Shown here in pieces: positions 1 to 9,641 of a stretch of 64,000 bases of DNA (positions are counted from its first letter, which is position 1; each line of letters begins with the position of its first letter). A model generated the notes under the pieces. That model was not told the origin of the DNA, ran no database searches, and was given only the letters and a program-made list of their open reading frames with translations. The DNA lies in assembly GCF_029029505.1 (NCBI RefSeq), contig NZ_JAKJSD010000007.1, positions 149,875 through 213,874 on the forward strand, in the 5' to 3' direction. The translations under genes and the position numbers were made by a program. Source of the stretch: Ancylomarina sp. DW003 (GTDB lineage: Bacteria; Bacteroidota; Bacteroidia; Bacteroidales; Marinifilaceae).

Positions 1-107
1 ACTTGAGTTTTACTGTGATAGTATGCCTTTCCTTGGAAGTCTTGAGCCCATAGGCCAGAAGTCATTATTAATAGAATGCAAGCTAGTAGCAATATATTCT
101 TTTTCAT
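1..107 (-). CDS. Partial GLPGLI-like secreted protein (N-terminus only)
   Basis: Only the first 35 codons lie in the window; the gene runs off the left edge on the minus strand. The visible peptide starts MKKNILLLACILLIM, a classic signal peptide, and continues after a probable cleavage site at LWAQ with DFQGKAYYHSKTQ. An N-terminus of the type FQGKAYY-K-T is typical of Bacteroidota GLPGLI-family secreted proteins, but the diagnostic GLPGLI motif lies outside the window, so the family call is an inference. It is divergent from the FIST gene, with 293 bp between the two starts. Confidence 0.5.
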   Translation of the reverse strand, partial: MKKNILLLACILLIMTSGLWAQDFQGKAYYHSKTQ

Positions 108-400
108 ATTCTGATTAGTTTAGTAAATAATGGATCACTTCAATAAGACATTAAAATAATCTAAAGGTTTAATGAGAAATTTGAATATTGTTTAGCTCTT
201 AATTCTTTAAAATCTAGTTTAAACATGTTATTATTTGGATACACTTGTTTTTTTAACTTTTCAATATCAAATTTTATTGTTAGCTTTAGTTGTATGCAAA
301 TTCTGATCAAAATAATAAGAACTGTGTTAATGTAATTGCATTTTTGTTTGAATATCAGTTAGTTTCTTGTGAGAGGATAATTGAAATTAAATAAATCGAA

Positions 401-1510
401 ATGAGATCGATATATATTGAATTAGAGGATCAAGTGTCTTTAGGTAGAACTCTTAATTTATACGAAGAAGACAGTCAAATAAAAGCGATCCTGTTTTTTA
501 TGGCTGATGAAAACCATCTTTCAGAAGAAATATTAAAGCCCTTTCTTACCCCAATAAGTAAACCAATTATAGGAGGCGTTTTTCCTGAACTCATCTTTGA
601 GGGAGAACGAAAAAAGACGGGTATTTTATTATTACCTCTTTTGTTTGATCTGAAAACTCAAGTTTTCGATTTATCTGAGGATCCGGAAATGTACCTGTCC
701 CAATTGGAAGAAGTACAAGAGAATTCAATGAATCCTATGAGTTCCTTATTTGTATTTACTGATGCTTTAAGTAATAGGAAAGAAGTCTTTCTTGAATCCC
801 TGTTTAACTTCTTTGGAATGAACACAACTTATATTGGGGGCGGGGCCGGATCATTAACCTTCGAAAGTTTTCCGTGTATTATTTCAAATGATGGCTTGTT
901 TGAGAATTCTGCCGTTATTGGTTGGGGAAATAAAAAAATGAGACTGGGTGTTGCACATGGATGGCACACTATTTCGAGCATGTTGAAAGTGACCCAAACA
1001 GATGAAAATGTAGTTGAAAGTATTAATTGGAAGCCAGCTTTTGAGATTTATAAGGAAGTTGTAGAAGAACATTCTGGTCAAAAATTGACCTTGGATAATT
1101 TTTTTGAGATTGCTAAATCTTACCCCTTAGGAATTGAAAAACTCGATGCAGAGATGATTGTTAGAGATCCGCTTAAATTAATGGATAATGGTTTGCAATT
1201 TGTTGATAAAATACGCGAAGGGGAATATGTAAAGATTCTGCATGGAGATATAGATTCTTTACTCTTAGGTGCAAGCTGTGCAAGAGAATCTGCTCTTTCA
1301 AAACTTGAAAAATGTATGAATCATGATACTCTTTTTTGTATTGATTGTATTTCACGTGTTCTATTTATGGATGATGAGTATGAAAAGGAACTGAATTTGC
1401 TTGCAAAAAACAAAGATGTATCTGGAATTTTGAGTATCGGAGAAATAGCAAATTCAGGAGAGTCATTTCTAGAGATTTTTAATAAAACAATAGCAATAAG
1501 TGTATGGTAG
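401..1510 (+). CDS. FIST N/C-domain sensor protein
   Basis: This 369-residue soluble protein matches the FIST layout: an N-terminal FIST_N region (about residues 25-190, with the glycine-rich stretch YIGGGAGSLTF) and a FIST_C region (about 200-355, with the MRLGVAHGWH and ESINWKPAFEIYKEVV segments). FIST proteins are thought to be intracellular sensory modules that bind small ligands, possibly amino acids, and often feed signalling proteins. There is no signal peptide or membrane segment. Its stop codon overlaps the start of the following histidine kinase by 7 nt, so the two are translationally coupled and FIST is probably the sensory partner of that kinase. The family call is from motif recognition; the ligand is unknown. 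Confidence 0.82.
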   Translation: MRSIYIELEDQVSLGRTLNLYEEDSQIKAILFFMADENHLSEEILKPFLTPISKPIIGGVFPELIFEGERKKTGILLLPLLFDLKTQVFDLSEDPEMYLSQLEEVQENSMNPMSSLFVFTDALSNRKEVFLESLFNFFGMNTTYIGGGAGSLTFESFPCIISNDGLFENSAVIGWGNKKMRLGVAHGWHTISSMLKVTQTDENVVESINWKPAFEIYKEVVEEHSGQKLTLDNFFEIAKSYPLGIEKLDAEMIVRDPLKLMDNGLQFVDKIREGEYVKILHGDIDSLLLGASCARESALSKLEKCMNHDTLFCIDCISRVLFMDDEYEKELNLLAKNKDVSGILSIGEIANSGESFLEIFNKTIAISVW

Positions 1511-3123
1511 AGAAATGTCTACAAGCTGAAATTCTATTAGAACTAATGTTAGATGTTAAGTTCGAAGAGAATGAAGATGAGATTCTTAAGAAGAGTTTAC
1601 CTCTCTATCTGCGAAAGCTTAATTGTTTTTTAGCTTCTGTTCTCAAGAATGATAACAACAAGTTGGAACAGATGACTATTTTACCCTTTGCTGCAGGAAA
1701 ATCAGATGATTGGATAAGGGTTAGAGCTTATTTTGTTGCCTTAGGTATTGAAGAAAGGGAGAGATGCCCACATTTAGTTTCTGATAATTTCTATTATTAT
1801 GGTTTTTGTTTAAATGGCTATGGTTTGCTTGTATTAGGAAGGAAGAAAGCATTTGATGAATTTTTCTTGAAAGAATTACAAGCAGTTGTATATCATTTGG
1901 GAAAGGTTTTGATACAGTCTAAGGAAAAGAAAAGACGAGAGCGAGCAGAACAAAAATTAAGAATAAGCGAAAGTCGTTTATCTCTCCTGATGCAAGAATC
2001 GCCTTATATACTGGAAGTGTATGATGTCAACGGTTTTCAAATTTCAGTCAATAAAGCTTACGAGGAATTTTGGCAAGTTTCTTCTTCCGAAACTCTTAGA
2101 AAATTTAATGTATTACAGAGTGAAGTTGTGCGTAATACGGACATGATTAATTATATATCAAGAGCTTATGAAGGAGAAACGGTTTCTGTACCGGTTTATA
2201 AATTTAAGAAGCAAAGCAAGCATAAGAGAGATGATATAAATGATTATCGTTGGCTATCAACTCGCATCTATCCTTTAAAGAATAAGGACAATGAAGTTGA
2301 GTATATTACTGTTGTTCACGATGATGTTACAGACAGAATTTTAACAGAAAAAAAATTAATAATAGCAAAGGAAAAAGCTGAAGAAAGTGACCGTTTAAAA
2401 TCGGCCTTTTTAACTAATATGAGTCATGAGATTCGGACTCCTATGAATGGAATATTAGGATTTGCAGATTTATTGAAACAATCAAGTTTTGATAAAATAG
2501 ATCAACATGATTTTATTGATCTTATTGAGAAAAGTAGTGTTCGAATGCTTGAAATTATAGATAATTTGATAAATATATCAAAAATTGAATCGGGACAAAT
2601 GGAGCTTGATATCTCCACTTCAAATATTAATAAGCTTATAGAACTAACTTACTCAGAGCATAGTAATAAAGCAATAGAAAAGGGTTTGAAGATATTAATT
2701 GTTAGTGTGTTACCCGAAAAAGAATCGATGGTTCGAACAGATTGCAATAAGCTGGTTGCTGTATTAAGCAAACTAATAAATAATGCAATAAAGTACACAA
2801 ATAAAGGGCATATAGAAGTTAATGTGATTAGGAAAGATAGTTTTTATGAGTTTTGCGTTAAAGATACAGGAATAGGAATATCAGAAGATAAACAGCAAGC
2901 TGTGTTTCATCGTTTTATTCAGGCTGATATTGGTGATAGACGATCTTTTGAAGGAGCAGGCTTGGGCTTATCTATTTCTAAGGCTTATGTAGAAATGCTT
3001 GGAGGAAAAATTTGGATGAAAAGTAAATTGAATAAAGGATCAGCCTTTTATTTTTCTATTCCGACTCAACTCTTTAATCAGAAAGAAACGACTGAAGAAA
3101 TAGAGAAAGCAATTCAGGATTAG
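1504..3123 (+). CDS. PAS-domain sensor histidine kinase (FIST partner)
   Basis: This 539-residue cytoplasmic kinase starts within the last codons of the FIST gene. Residues 1-150 form an uncharacterised input region ending in a charged coiled-coil linker. A PAS domain follows at about 160-280, then a second short coiled coil and HisKA with the phospho-acceptor in NMSHEIRTPMNG (His308). The HATPase region shows the N box (KLINNAIKYTNKG), G1 box (DTGIGIS) and G2 box (GAGLGLSISK). No transmembrane segment or receiver domain is seen, so it senses intracellularly and must pass phosphate to a regulator encoded elsewhere. Coupling to FIST by overlap suggests that FIST, rather than the membrane, supplies the signal. 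Confidence 0.88.
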   Translation: MVEKCLQAEILLELMLDVKFEENEDEILKKSLPLYLRKLNCFLASVLKNDNNKLEQMTILPFAAGKSDDWIRVRAYFVALGIEERERCPHLVSDNFYYYGFCLNGYGLLVLGRKKAFDEFFLKELQAVVYHLGKVLIQSKEKKRRERAEQKLRISESRLSLLMQESPYILEVYDVNGFQISVNKAYEEFWQVSSSETLRKFNVLQSEVVRNTDMINYISRAYEGETVSVPVYKFKKQSKHKRDDINDYRWLSTRIYPLKNKDNEVEYITVVHDDVTDRILTEKKLIIAKEKAEESDRLKSAFLTNMSHEIRTPMNGILGFADLLKQSSFDKIDQHDFIDLIEKSSVRMLEIIDNLINISKIESGQMELDISTSNINKLIELTYSEHSNKAIEKGLKILIVSVLPEKESMVRTDCNKLVAVLSKLINNAIKYTNKGHIEVNVIRKDSFYEFCVKDTGIGISEDKQQAVFHRFIQADIGDRRSFEGAGLGLSISKAYVEMLGGKIWMKSKLNKGSAFYFSIPTQLFNQKETTEEIEKAIQD

Positions 3124-3144
3124 TTGAGCGCAAATATTTTAAAG

Positions 3145-3175
3145 CTCATTGCGTTGTTTGTAATGAGTTTTTTTT
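3145..3175 (+). terminator. Rho-independent terminator after the FIST-kinase pair
   Basis: A 6-bp stem CTCATT/AATGAG with an 11-nt loop is followed directly by eight T residues. It lies 22 nt after the kinase stop codon and closes the FIST-kinase transcript before the TetR gene. Confidence 0.75.
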
Positions 3176-3253
3176 CATAAAAAAATATGAGAAATTTTAC
3201 TTTTCCAGATATTGATATGATATTTTTATCTATAATTGTACTGAAAATACTAA

Positions 3254-3841
3254 ATGAGTTCAGTTATGGCAAAATCAGATAAAGCAGAAATTCAAGAGAA
3301 AGTAACCAAGATTGCTATGGATATGATGTTGAAGTTTGGTCTTCGCGGATTGAATATGGTTGAGCTGGCTCGTGAATGTGGTTTGGCAAAAGCTACGCTT
3401 TATAAAATAATTGAAACAAAGGAAGATCTCGTTCGGGAAATAGCTTTTGAGATATTTAATTTGAATATTGTTAAAATATTAGAACCATACCGTGTTAGTG
3501 ATAATCCTGTTGAAGCTACCAGGCTATTTCTAGATAACTATTTCAGTTATGCAATAACAGCTCAAAAGGTTTTAATTCAACAAATTTATAAAGAGTACCC
3601 ATTAATAGAGAAAGATGTTGAAGAGAAATATCAGAAAGAGATGCAGATTGTTAACCAAAGATATCTCGAGTGGCAGGAAAAAGGATTAATTCGAAAAGAT
3701 ATAAATGTTGAGTACAGTATTGATGCTTTACAAGCTTTAAATGAATTTTATATCACGGGTCCATTTTCCGAAGAAGAAGCGATTGATCGTTTGAGAACTT
3801 CGTTTAGATGTATGTTTCTTGGTATGGGGATAAAGATTTAA
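3254..3841 (+). CDS. TetR/AcrR-family repressor of the adjacent efflux operon
   Basis: This 195-residue protein has the TetR N-terminal helix-turn-helix at about residues 25-60 (GLNMVELARECGLAKATLYK, then a KEDLVREIA helix) and an all-helical C-terminal ligand domain. It lies immediately upstream of, and in the same direction as, an RND efflux operon. The 180-bp gap holds two inverted repeats that could be its operators, so it probably represses the pump and responds to a pump substrate. An alternative in-frame start is at 3266 (codon 5). The ligand cannot be told from sequence. Confidence 0.88.
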   Translation: MSSVMAKSDKAEIQEKVTKIAMDMMLKFGLRGLNMVELARECGLAKATLYKIIETKEDLVREIAFEIFNLNIVKILEPYRVSDNPVEATRLFLDNYFSYAITAQKVLIQQIYKEYPLIEKDVEEKYQKEMQIVNQRYLEWQEKGLIRKDINVEYSIDALQALNEFYITGPFSEEEAIDRLRTSFRCMFLGMGIKI

Positions 3842-3907
3842 TATGCTTTAGTAAAATATGAAGGTAGGAGCTGTAAAGCTTCATTTTTTTACACATAAGT
3901 GAACTTG

Positions 3908-3926
3908 ATGAACCTTTTTAGTTCAT
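3908..3926. promoter_or_regulatory. Putative TetR operator 1
   Basis: A perfect inverted repeat ATGAAC / GTTCAT is separated by 7 nt, between the TetR gene and the efflux operon. A second copy of the TGAAC/GTTCA core lies 67 nt downstream. Assignment to the neighbouring TetR protein is an inference from position and symmetry. Confidence 0.5.
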
Positions 3927-3992
3927 TTAAGTATTTCATTTAGGTTGTAAACAGTAGAGAATAGTAGTCTCTATTATTTTTATTTATAAAAA

Positions 3993-4018
3993 TGAACTAT
4001 TTAGACGCTTTTAGTTCA
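3993..4018. promoter_or_regulatory. Putative TetR operator 2 at the start of the efflux operon
   Basis: A perfect 7-bp inverted repeat TGAACTA / TAGTTCA with a 12-nt spacer ends 2 nt before the first possible start codon at 4021. It shares the TGAAC/GTTCA core with the repeat at 3908. A repressor bound here would block transcription of the adaptor gene. Its closeness to 4021 also argues that translation begins further on, at 4036. Confidence 0.55.
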
Positions 4019-4035
4019 AAATGTTTTTTAGAACA

Positions 4036-5115
4036 ATGAAAATGAAAATTTCAAGAATGATGCTACTTGCATTGCTTCTTTCTGTGGGTATGTTCGCTTG
4101 TAAGAATAGGGGTGATGTTGTTAAGCAAGATGTTATCCAACCTGTAAAGGTGTTTAAAGTAGATGCAGAGAAGTCAAATCTTTTAAAAAAAGTTTTTACA
4201 GGTGTAGTGAAAGAATCGAGAGAAGTTAAATTGGCTTTTCAAATTCCGGGCCCTTTGGTAAAACTGAATGTAGATGAAGGTCAGTTTGTAAAGAAAGGAG
4301 ATGTTGTTGCAATGCTTGATGAACGTGATTATCAGGTTCAGTTGGCATCAGCTAATGCAAACTTCGAAAATGCGAAACTCCAAGCGGAAAGATATACGGC
4401 CTTATTCGAGAAGAGAAGTACCTCGAAAAGTGTTTACGACCAGATGCAAGCCGCTTTTAAATTAGCTAAGGCACAAAAGGATGCGGCAGAAAATGCCTTG
4501 AATGATACTCAAATCAGAGCTCCATTTTCCGGATATGTACAGTCTATGTTTGTCGAGAACTTTGAAAAAGTTGGAGCAGGACAACCTATCATTTCCTTAC
4601 TTGACTTAAATAACTTGGAACTGGCAGTTGCTCTTAGCGAGAATGATTTTATTCAGAATAAACTTTTTACAAAATTTCAATGTCAATTTGAGAATTTCCC
4701 AAATAAAAAGCTTGATCTAAAACTGATTGATATAGAGAAGAAACCGAACGGAGATAATTTCTATAAAATGCGACTGAAAATTGATACTAAAAATATGCAG
4801 ATCGTTCCGGGTATGGTCGCAAGTGTGAGCACTTATCTGAAAACTGAGAAGAATGGTATGCAAAAAGTACCATCGGGGTCTGTTTTTAGCGAAAAAGGTA
4901 GATCTTATGTTTGGAAATTTAACCCAACAAAGAAATGCGTTGAGCGAAAAGAAGTGATATTAAAGAGTTTTGACTCAAATGGTATGATTTCTATTGAAAA
5001 AGGTGTTTCAAATGGAGACTTTATCGTTTCTGCTGGCATTCATAGCTTAAGGGAAGGACAGAAAGTGAAAATGCTAAGTAAGAAAACAAACTCTAATATA
5101 GGAGGACAACTATGA
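4036..5115 (+). CDS. RND efflux periplasmic adaptor (HlyD/MexA-type membrane fusion lipoprotein)
   Basis: The adaptor links the inner-membrane pump to the outer-membrane channel. I place the start at 4036 (MKMKISRMMLLALL...), because the reading frame's first ATG at 4021 abuts an operator-like repeat with no room for a ribosome site. The protein is then 359 residues. A lipoprotein-like signal ends at FACKN. The split biotinyl/lipoyl half-motifs are visible (PGPLVKLNVDEGQFVKKGD and later TQIRAPFSGYVQ), with an alpha-helical hairpin rich in Ala, Gln and Lys between them and a beta-barrel and membrane-proximal domain after. The last 4 nt overlap the pump gene. Confidence 0.9.
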   Translation: MKMKISRMMLLALLLSVGMFACKNRGDVVKQDVIQPVKVFKVDAEKSNLLKKVFTGVVKESREVKLAFQIPGPLVKLNVDEGQFVKKGDVVAMLDERDYQVQLASANANFENAKLQAERYTALFEKRSTSKSVYDQMQAAFKLAKAQKDAAENALNDTQIRAPFSGYVQSMFVENFEKVGAGQPIISLLDLNNLELAVALSENDFIQNKLFTKFQCQFENFPNKKLDLKLIDIEKKPNGDNFYKMRLKIDTKNMQIVPGMVASVSTYLKTEKNGMQKVPSGSVFSEKGRSYVWKFNPTKKCVERKEVILKSFDSNGMISIEKGVSNGDFIVSAGIHSLREGQKVKMLSKKTNSNIGGQL

Positions 5116-8100
5116 ATATTACAGAGGCTATTCTAAAACAGCGCAAGGTGCTGTTAGTAGCACTTATAGCCATTGTATTTGGAGGTATATTCTCTTTTCA
5201 AAAAATGAGTAAGCTCGAGGATGCTGAAATTACGGTTAAATCTGCCTTGATAATAACGCAATATCCGGGAGCTTCTCAACATGAAGTTGAACTACGCGTG
5301 ACCGATATACTTGAGACGGCTATTCAGTCAATGGATAATATTGATAATATCGAGTCTCGTTCAATGGCAGGGTATTCAGAAATTACTGTGAATATAAAAA
5401 CAAGTTTAGTTTCTGCTCAGTTACCACAAGTTTGGGATTTATTAAGAAGAAAAGTCAATGATACTCAAATATACCTTCCACAGGGAGCGTCTCATTCTAT
5501 GGTTTTTGATGATTATGGTGATGTATATGGGATATTTCTGGCTTTGAGTGGAGACGGTTTCTCAAATGAGGAATTACAAGATTATGCTCGGTATATTAAA
5601 AGAGAAGTGCTTTTGGTTGATGGTGTAAAACGTATCAATTTATATGGAGAGCAGAGAAATTGTGTCAATATTGAATTATCTCAGGAGAAAATGGCTTTTC
5701 TTGGTGTACATCCTTATAAAGTAGTTGAACTGCTTAATAATCAAAATAAAATCATCGATCCGGGAAGTTTGAAGTTAGGAACAGACCGTGTTCGCATTGC
5801 ATCTGATGGAAGTTTTCATCAGTTAGATGACCTGAAAAACCTATTGGTATCAGGAAGTGGTGCTAACTCAGTTTACCTAAAGGATATTGCAAGGGTAAAA
5901 AAAGATATTGTTGAGCCTTTTTCCAATAAATTGAAATACAATCAGGCACCAGCAATTGGTGTAGCTATAGCCATGGAAAGTGGTGGGAATGTGATTAAAC
6001 TGGGAGAACAAATTCAGGAGAGACTGGATGAGTTAAAAGTTAACTTGCCTGTTGGAATAGAATTGAACCGAGTTTTTTATCAGCCAGAAAGAGTAAGTTC
6101 GGCAATTGAAGTATTTATGATCAATCTAATTGAGTCAGTACTGATTGTAGTAATTGTTCTTTTATTCGCCATGGGCTTCCGAACAGGTCTTTTGATTGGT
6201 AGTGGTTTGATATTTACCATATTGGCAACTTTTATTGTCATGTTGAGTTTTGATATTGCTTTACAAAGAGTTAGCCTTGGTGCCATTATTGTCGCCATGG
6301 GGATGCTTGTTGATAATGCAATTGTAATAGCAGACGGCATTTTGATTGATTTAAAAAAGGGAGTCCGTCGTCAGGAGGCATTGACAAAAACTTCGAAGCA
6401 AACAACCATGCCACTTCTGGGAGCAACATTAGTTGCAGTTTTAGCATTTCTACCTATTTATCTTTCACCAGATGCAACAGGGGAATTTTGTGCTAGTTTG
6501 TTTATTGTTATTGCTGTTTCCTTATTTATTAGCTGGTTATTGGCATTGACACAGACACCTTATTTTTGCGATTTATTTTTAAAAGGAAAGAAGTATTCAA
6601 AGGATGAAAATGATAATTCAGATCCATACTCAGGTAAGTTTTATAAATTGTTTCGGGCCTTTATAAAATACGCTTTGCATCATAAAATCGCAATCATAAC
6701 AATTACAATTGGGCTATTCGTTTCTTCAATATTTGTGTTCTCAAATGTGAAACAATTGTTTATGCCAAACTTGGCTTACAATCAGTTTATTGTGGAATAT
6801 TTCTTGCCGGATGGTACTGATATAACTACAGTTGAAAAAGAATTAAGTGAGCTTGAGGAATATTTGCTTAAACAAGAGGATGTTATGAGTGTGACAACCA
6901 GTTTGGGAGCTACACCTGCAAGATATACTCTGGTAAGGCCTTTTACCAACAATAAGAGCAGTTATGGTGAATTAATTGTTGATACAAAGGATTACGAAGG
7001 AACAAAGAGATTTGGTGCAGCATTGCAGGACTATGTTGCTAAGAATTACTCATGGGCAAGATGTCGTGTTCGATATTACAACCCAATTTCATCAGAATAT
7101 ATGATTGAGGCAAAATTCTCGGGTCCGGATCCGGAGGTGCTTCGAAGTTTATCTGATAAGGCTGAGAAGATTATGGAAGCAGAACCTACAGCTGTCATGG
7201 TAACTAACAATTGGAAGAACAAAGTAAAGGTTTGGAATCCTAAATTCTCTCAAGCTCAGGCAAGAGGTGCTAATATTACGCGTTCTGATGTGTCAAACGC
7301 TTTAGCTTGCGCTACAACCGGTTTGCCAATTGGTTTGTTTCATCAGGATGATGATATGTTACCAATTTTGTTAAAAACCAAAGTTGATAAGGATAAGTAC
7401 GTTGAAGCTTTAGAAAATACACCGATTTGGGGTAATAATCCTCATAGTATTCCTTTGCGTCAGGTCGTTTCAGATATTTCCATTGATTTTGAAAACCCAA
7501 CAATCAAAAGATACAATCGTAGAAGAGCTATTATGGCGCAATGTGATCCTGCGAAGGGTTATAATGCACCTGATGTCTTTGTAAAACTGCAAAAAAATAT
7601 TGAAGCCATTCCATTACCCGAAGGCTATAATCTGGAATGGTTAGGAGAACATAAGAAAAGTAAGGATGCACAAGATAGTATGGGTAAGTTTTTGCCTCTT
7701 GCATTTTTCTTAATGGTATTTATTATTCTCTTGTTATTTAATAATTTCCGTCAGCCTATAATTATTCTTAGTGTTCTGCCTCTCGCTTTTATAGGGGTGA
7801 GTTACGGGTTGTTTATTACAGGAAAAGCATTTGGTTTTATGGCTATTCTGGGGACGCTTGGCCTAATGGGAATGATGATTAAGAATGCGGTTGTCCTTCT
7901 CGATCAAATTAATTTAGAGACAAAAGATGGTAAAGATATTGCACACGCTATTATTGATTCAGCAGTTTCAAGAATGCGACCAGTTGTAATGGCTTCCTTT
8001 ACAACAATATTGGGGATGATTCCTTTAATTTCAGATGAGTTGTTTGGAGGCATGGCGGTAGCTATCATGTTTGGATTATTAATTGGTTCAGTTATTACAC

Positions 8101-8168
8101 TGGTTGTTGTGCCGGTACTTTATGCCCTGTTTTATAAGGTGTCAACCCAAAATATCATGAACTTATAA
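5112..8168 (+). CDS. RND efflux inner-membrane pump (AcrB/MexB-like)
   Basis: This 1018-residue proton-driven exporter has the normal length for the family. A first membrane helix at about residues 10-30 precedes a large periplasmic loop. TM2-TM6 lie at about 335-490 and include the proton-relay region GMLVDNAIVIADG, where the second Asp of the usual DD pair is Asn. A second periplasmic loop and a last TM block at about 860-1010 follow, with GMMIKNAVVLLDQ carrying the conserved Lys. Start ATGA overlaps the adaptor stop. With the adaptor and TolC-like gene it forms a complete tripartite pump, probably for hydrophobic toxic compounds; the substrate is unknown. Confidence 0.92.
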   Translation: MNITEAILKQRKVLLVALIAIVFGGIFSFQKMSKLEDAEITVKSALIITQYPGASQHEVELRVTDILETAIQSMDNIDNIESRSMAGYSEITVNIKTSLVSAQLPQVWDLLRRKVNDTQIYLPQGASHSMVFDDYGDVYGIFLALSGDGFSNEELQDYARYIKREVLLVDGVKRINLYGEQRNCVNIELSQEKMAFLGVHPYKVVELLNNQNKIIDPGSLKLGTDRVRIASDGSFHQLDDLKNLLVSGSGANSVYLKDIARVKKDIVEPFSNKLKYNQAPAIGVAIAMESGGNVIKLGEQIQERLDELKVNLPVGIELNRVFYQPERVSSAIEVFMINLIESVLIVVIVLLFAMGFRTGLLIGSGLIFTILATFIVMLSFDIALQRVSLGAIIVAMGMLVDNAIVIADGILIDLKKGVRRQEALTKTSKQTTMPLLGATLVAVLAFLPIYLSPDATGEFCASLFIVIAVSLFISWLLALTQTPYFCDLFLKGKKYSKDENDNSDPYSGKFYKLFRAFIKYALHHKIAIITITIGLFVSSIFVFSNVKQLFMPNLAYNQFIVEYFLPDGTDITTVEKELSELEEYLLKQEDVMSVTTSLGATPARYTLVRPFTNNKSSYGELIVDTKDYEGTKRFGAALQDYVAKNYSWARCRVRYYNPISSEYMIEAKFSGPDPEVLRSLSDKAEKIMEAEPTAVMVTNNWKNKVKVWNPKFSQAQARGANITRSDVSNALACATTGLPIGLFHQDDDMLPILLKTKVDKDKYVEALENTPIWGNNPHSIPLRQVVSDISIDFENPTIKRYNRRRAIMAQCDPAKGYNAPDVFVKLQKNIEAIPLPEGYNLEWLGEHKKSKDAQDSMGKFLPLAFFLMVFIILLLFNNFRQPIIILSVLPLAFIGVSYGLFITGKAFGFMAILGTLGLMGMMIKNAVVLLDQINLETKDGKDIAHAIIDSAVSRMRPVVMASFTTILGMIPLISDELFGGMAVAIMFGLLIGSVITLVVVPVLYALFYKVSTQNIMNL

Positions 8169-8185
8169 AGAGAATTAAGAGATCG

Positions 8186-9550
8186 ATGAAAAAGATATCT
8201 AGTTTAATATTTCTTAGCTTGATTTTAATTCAAGCTATGGGACAAGAAAAACTCTCGCTTAAGGAGAGTCGAAAACTGGCATTGGAGTACAACCAGAAAA
8301 TAAAGATTGCCGATCAGTTGATTTCTGAAAATCAATCCAATGTGAAGTTTGCTTTTACACACTTTTTACCTAATCTGTCAGCCGCAGGTTCGTACAATTA
8401 TTATCACGATATAGACGATATTAGTTTGCCTGGTGGTTTTTTGAAAACAGCAAGTAGTTTAGCAGAAGCACAACAAGGAAATTTCACCGGAACAAGTGAT
8501 GTTTACATGCCCGGGTTTAATTTGGAAATGGGGAATATAGACTACCATTCTGCAAATTTACAGCTTTCTCAGCCTATTTATATGGGAGGAAAAGTCAGAA
8601 GTGCTTATTCAATGAGCAAGTTGGGATCTGAAATTTCAATCTACAATAAAAAGCTACAAACTAGTGATGTTATACTTGAAACAGATCAGGCTTACTGGAA
8701 TTTGGTTTCGGTGAAAGAGAAGGTATCATTGGCAAAGAAATATGTTATTATGCTTTCAATTTTGGTTCAAGACCTAAAGAATGCTTATGACCTGGAGATA
8801 ACAACTAAGAACGAGCTATTGAAGGCTCAAGTACAATTGAACCAAGCTCGATTAGATTTGTTTCGAACAGAGAATGGCTATGTTTTATCTCAGATGTCTT
8901 TGTGCCAGGTTATTGGTAAAGATTTAAAAAGCGATGTCATTGCAACAGATACAAATATTCAGGTGAATAAGAATGTTGTTAGGGCAGATTACATGCAAAA
9001 AGCTTTGCAAAACCGTCCTGAACTCCTGATGCAATCGAAACAAGTGGAAATATCGAGAGAGCAAGTGAAATATGCTCAGGCAGATTATTTACCTCAGGTA
9101 GGCGTTGGTGCTTCTTACTCACACATGAGTAAAATAAATAAAATGATTGGATCATCAAACATGCTGATAGTTCAGGCTAATGTGGCGATACCAATTTTTC
9201 ACTGGCAGGAAAGAAAGCACAAGATGGCCACGGCTCGGTTCAAAAGTAAGCAAATTGAGTTAGAGATGGACAGAACAGAAGACTTAATAAGCCTTGAAGT
9301 GCAACAAAACTATTTTCGATTGCAGGAAGCTTTTCAGCAGATTGAATTGGCTAAAATTTCGATGGATCAGGCCAATGAAAATGTTGAGCTTACAAAAAAT
9401 AGTTTTTATGAGGGCTTGGCTAATACAAGAGAACTTCTCGATGCTCAGGCATTTTGGCAGAAAGCTCACTGTGAGTTGATTGATTCTAAAATTAATTACA
9501 AACTAAGTGAGATTGAATTTAAGAAATCGATAGGAGATATCGAAATATAA
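8186..9550 (+). CDS. TolC-family outer-membrane efflux channel
   Basis: This 454-residue secreted protein has a signal peptide ending near AMGQ and two tandem OEP repeats of long helical, Gln/Leu/Ala-rich coiled coil (about residues 150-250 and 330-450). It is the outer-membrane factor of the tripartite pump and follows the pump gene by 17 nt. The region with many Asn/Gln residues and the two-repeat layout are typical of the Bacteroidota TolC group. It is the last gene of the operon. Confidence 0.9.
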   Translation: MKKISSLIFLSLILIQAMGQEKLSLKESRKLALEYNQKIKIADQLISENQSNVKFAFTHFLPNLSAAGSYNYYHDIDDISLPGGFLKTASSLAEAQQGNFTGTSDVYMPGFNLEMGNIDYHSANLQLSQPIYMGGKVRSAYSMSKLGSEISIYNKKLQTSDVILETDQAYWNLVSVKEKVSLAKKYVIMLSILVQDLKNAYDLEITTKNELLKAQVQLNQARLDLFRTENGYVLSQMSLCQVIGKDLKSDVIATDTNIQVNKNVVRADYMQKALQNRPELLMQSKQVEISREQVKYAQADYLPQVGVGASYSHMSKINKMIGSSNMLIVQANVAIPIFHWQERKHKMATARFKSKQIELEMDRTEDLISLEVQQNYFRLQEAFQQIELAKISMDQANENVELTKNSFYEGLANTRELLDAQAFWQKAHCELIDSKINYKLSEIEFKKSIGDIEI

Positions 9551-9561
9551 AACAAATAGAA

Positions 9562-9635
9562 CGTGGCCGAATCAATCCTGTAGGATGATTAAATTGGTTG
9601 TGGTGATTCAATTAGATTCGGTCGCGTTTCATTCA
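9562..9635 (+). terminator. Structured intergenic hairpin, probable terminator or attenuator
   Basis: A 12-bp RNA stem pairs 9563-9574 with 9615-9626 (GGCCGAATC against GATTCGGTC, with two G-U pairs), and an inner ATCC/GGAT hairpin sits in the loop. A T-rich but interrupted tract follows. It may end the efflux transcript, or lower readthrough into the small protein and cyclase. Its extent means the following small gene most likely starts at 9642 rather than at the ATG at 9585 inside the structure. Confidence 0.45.
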
Positions 9636-9641
9636 TTTATT

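Noticed and set aside
9585..9641. N-terminal extension of the small protein
   Set aside because: The start at 9585 lies in a strong hairpin, and the extension is hydrophobic and unlike the rest of the protein.
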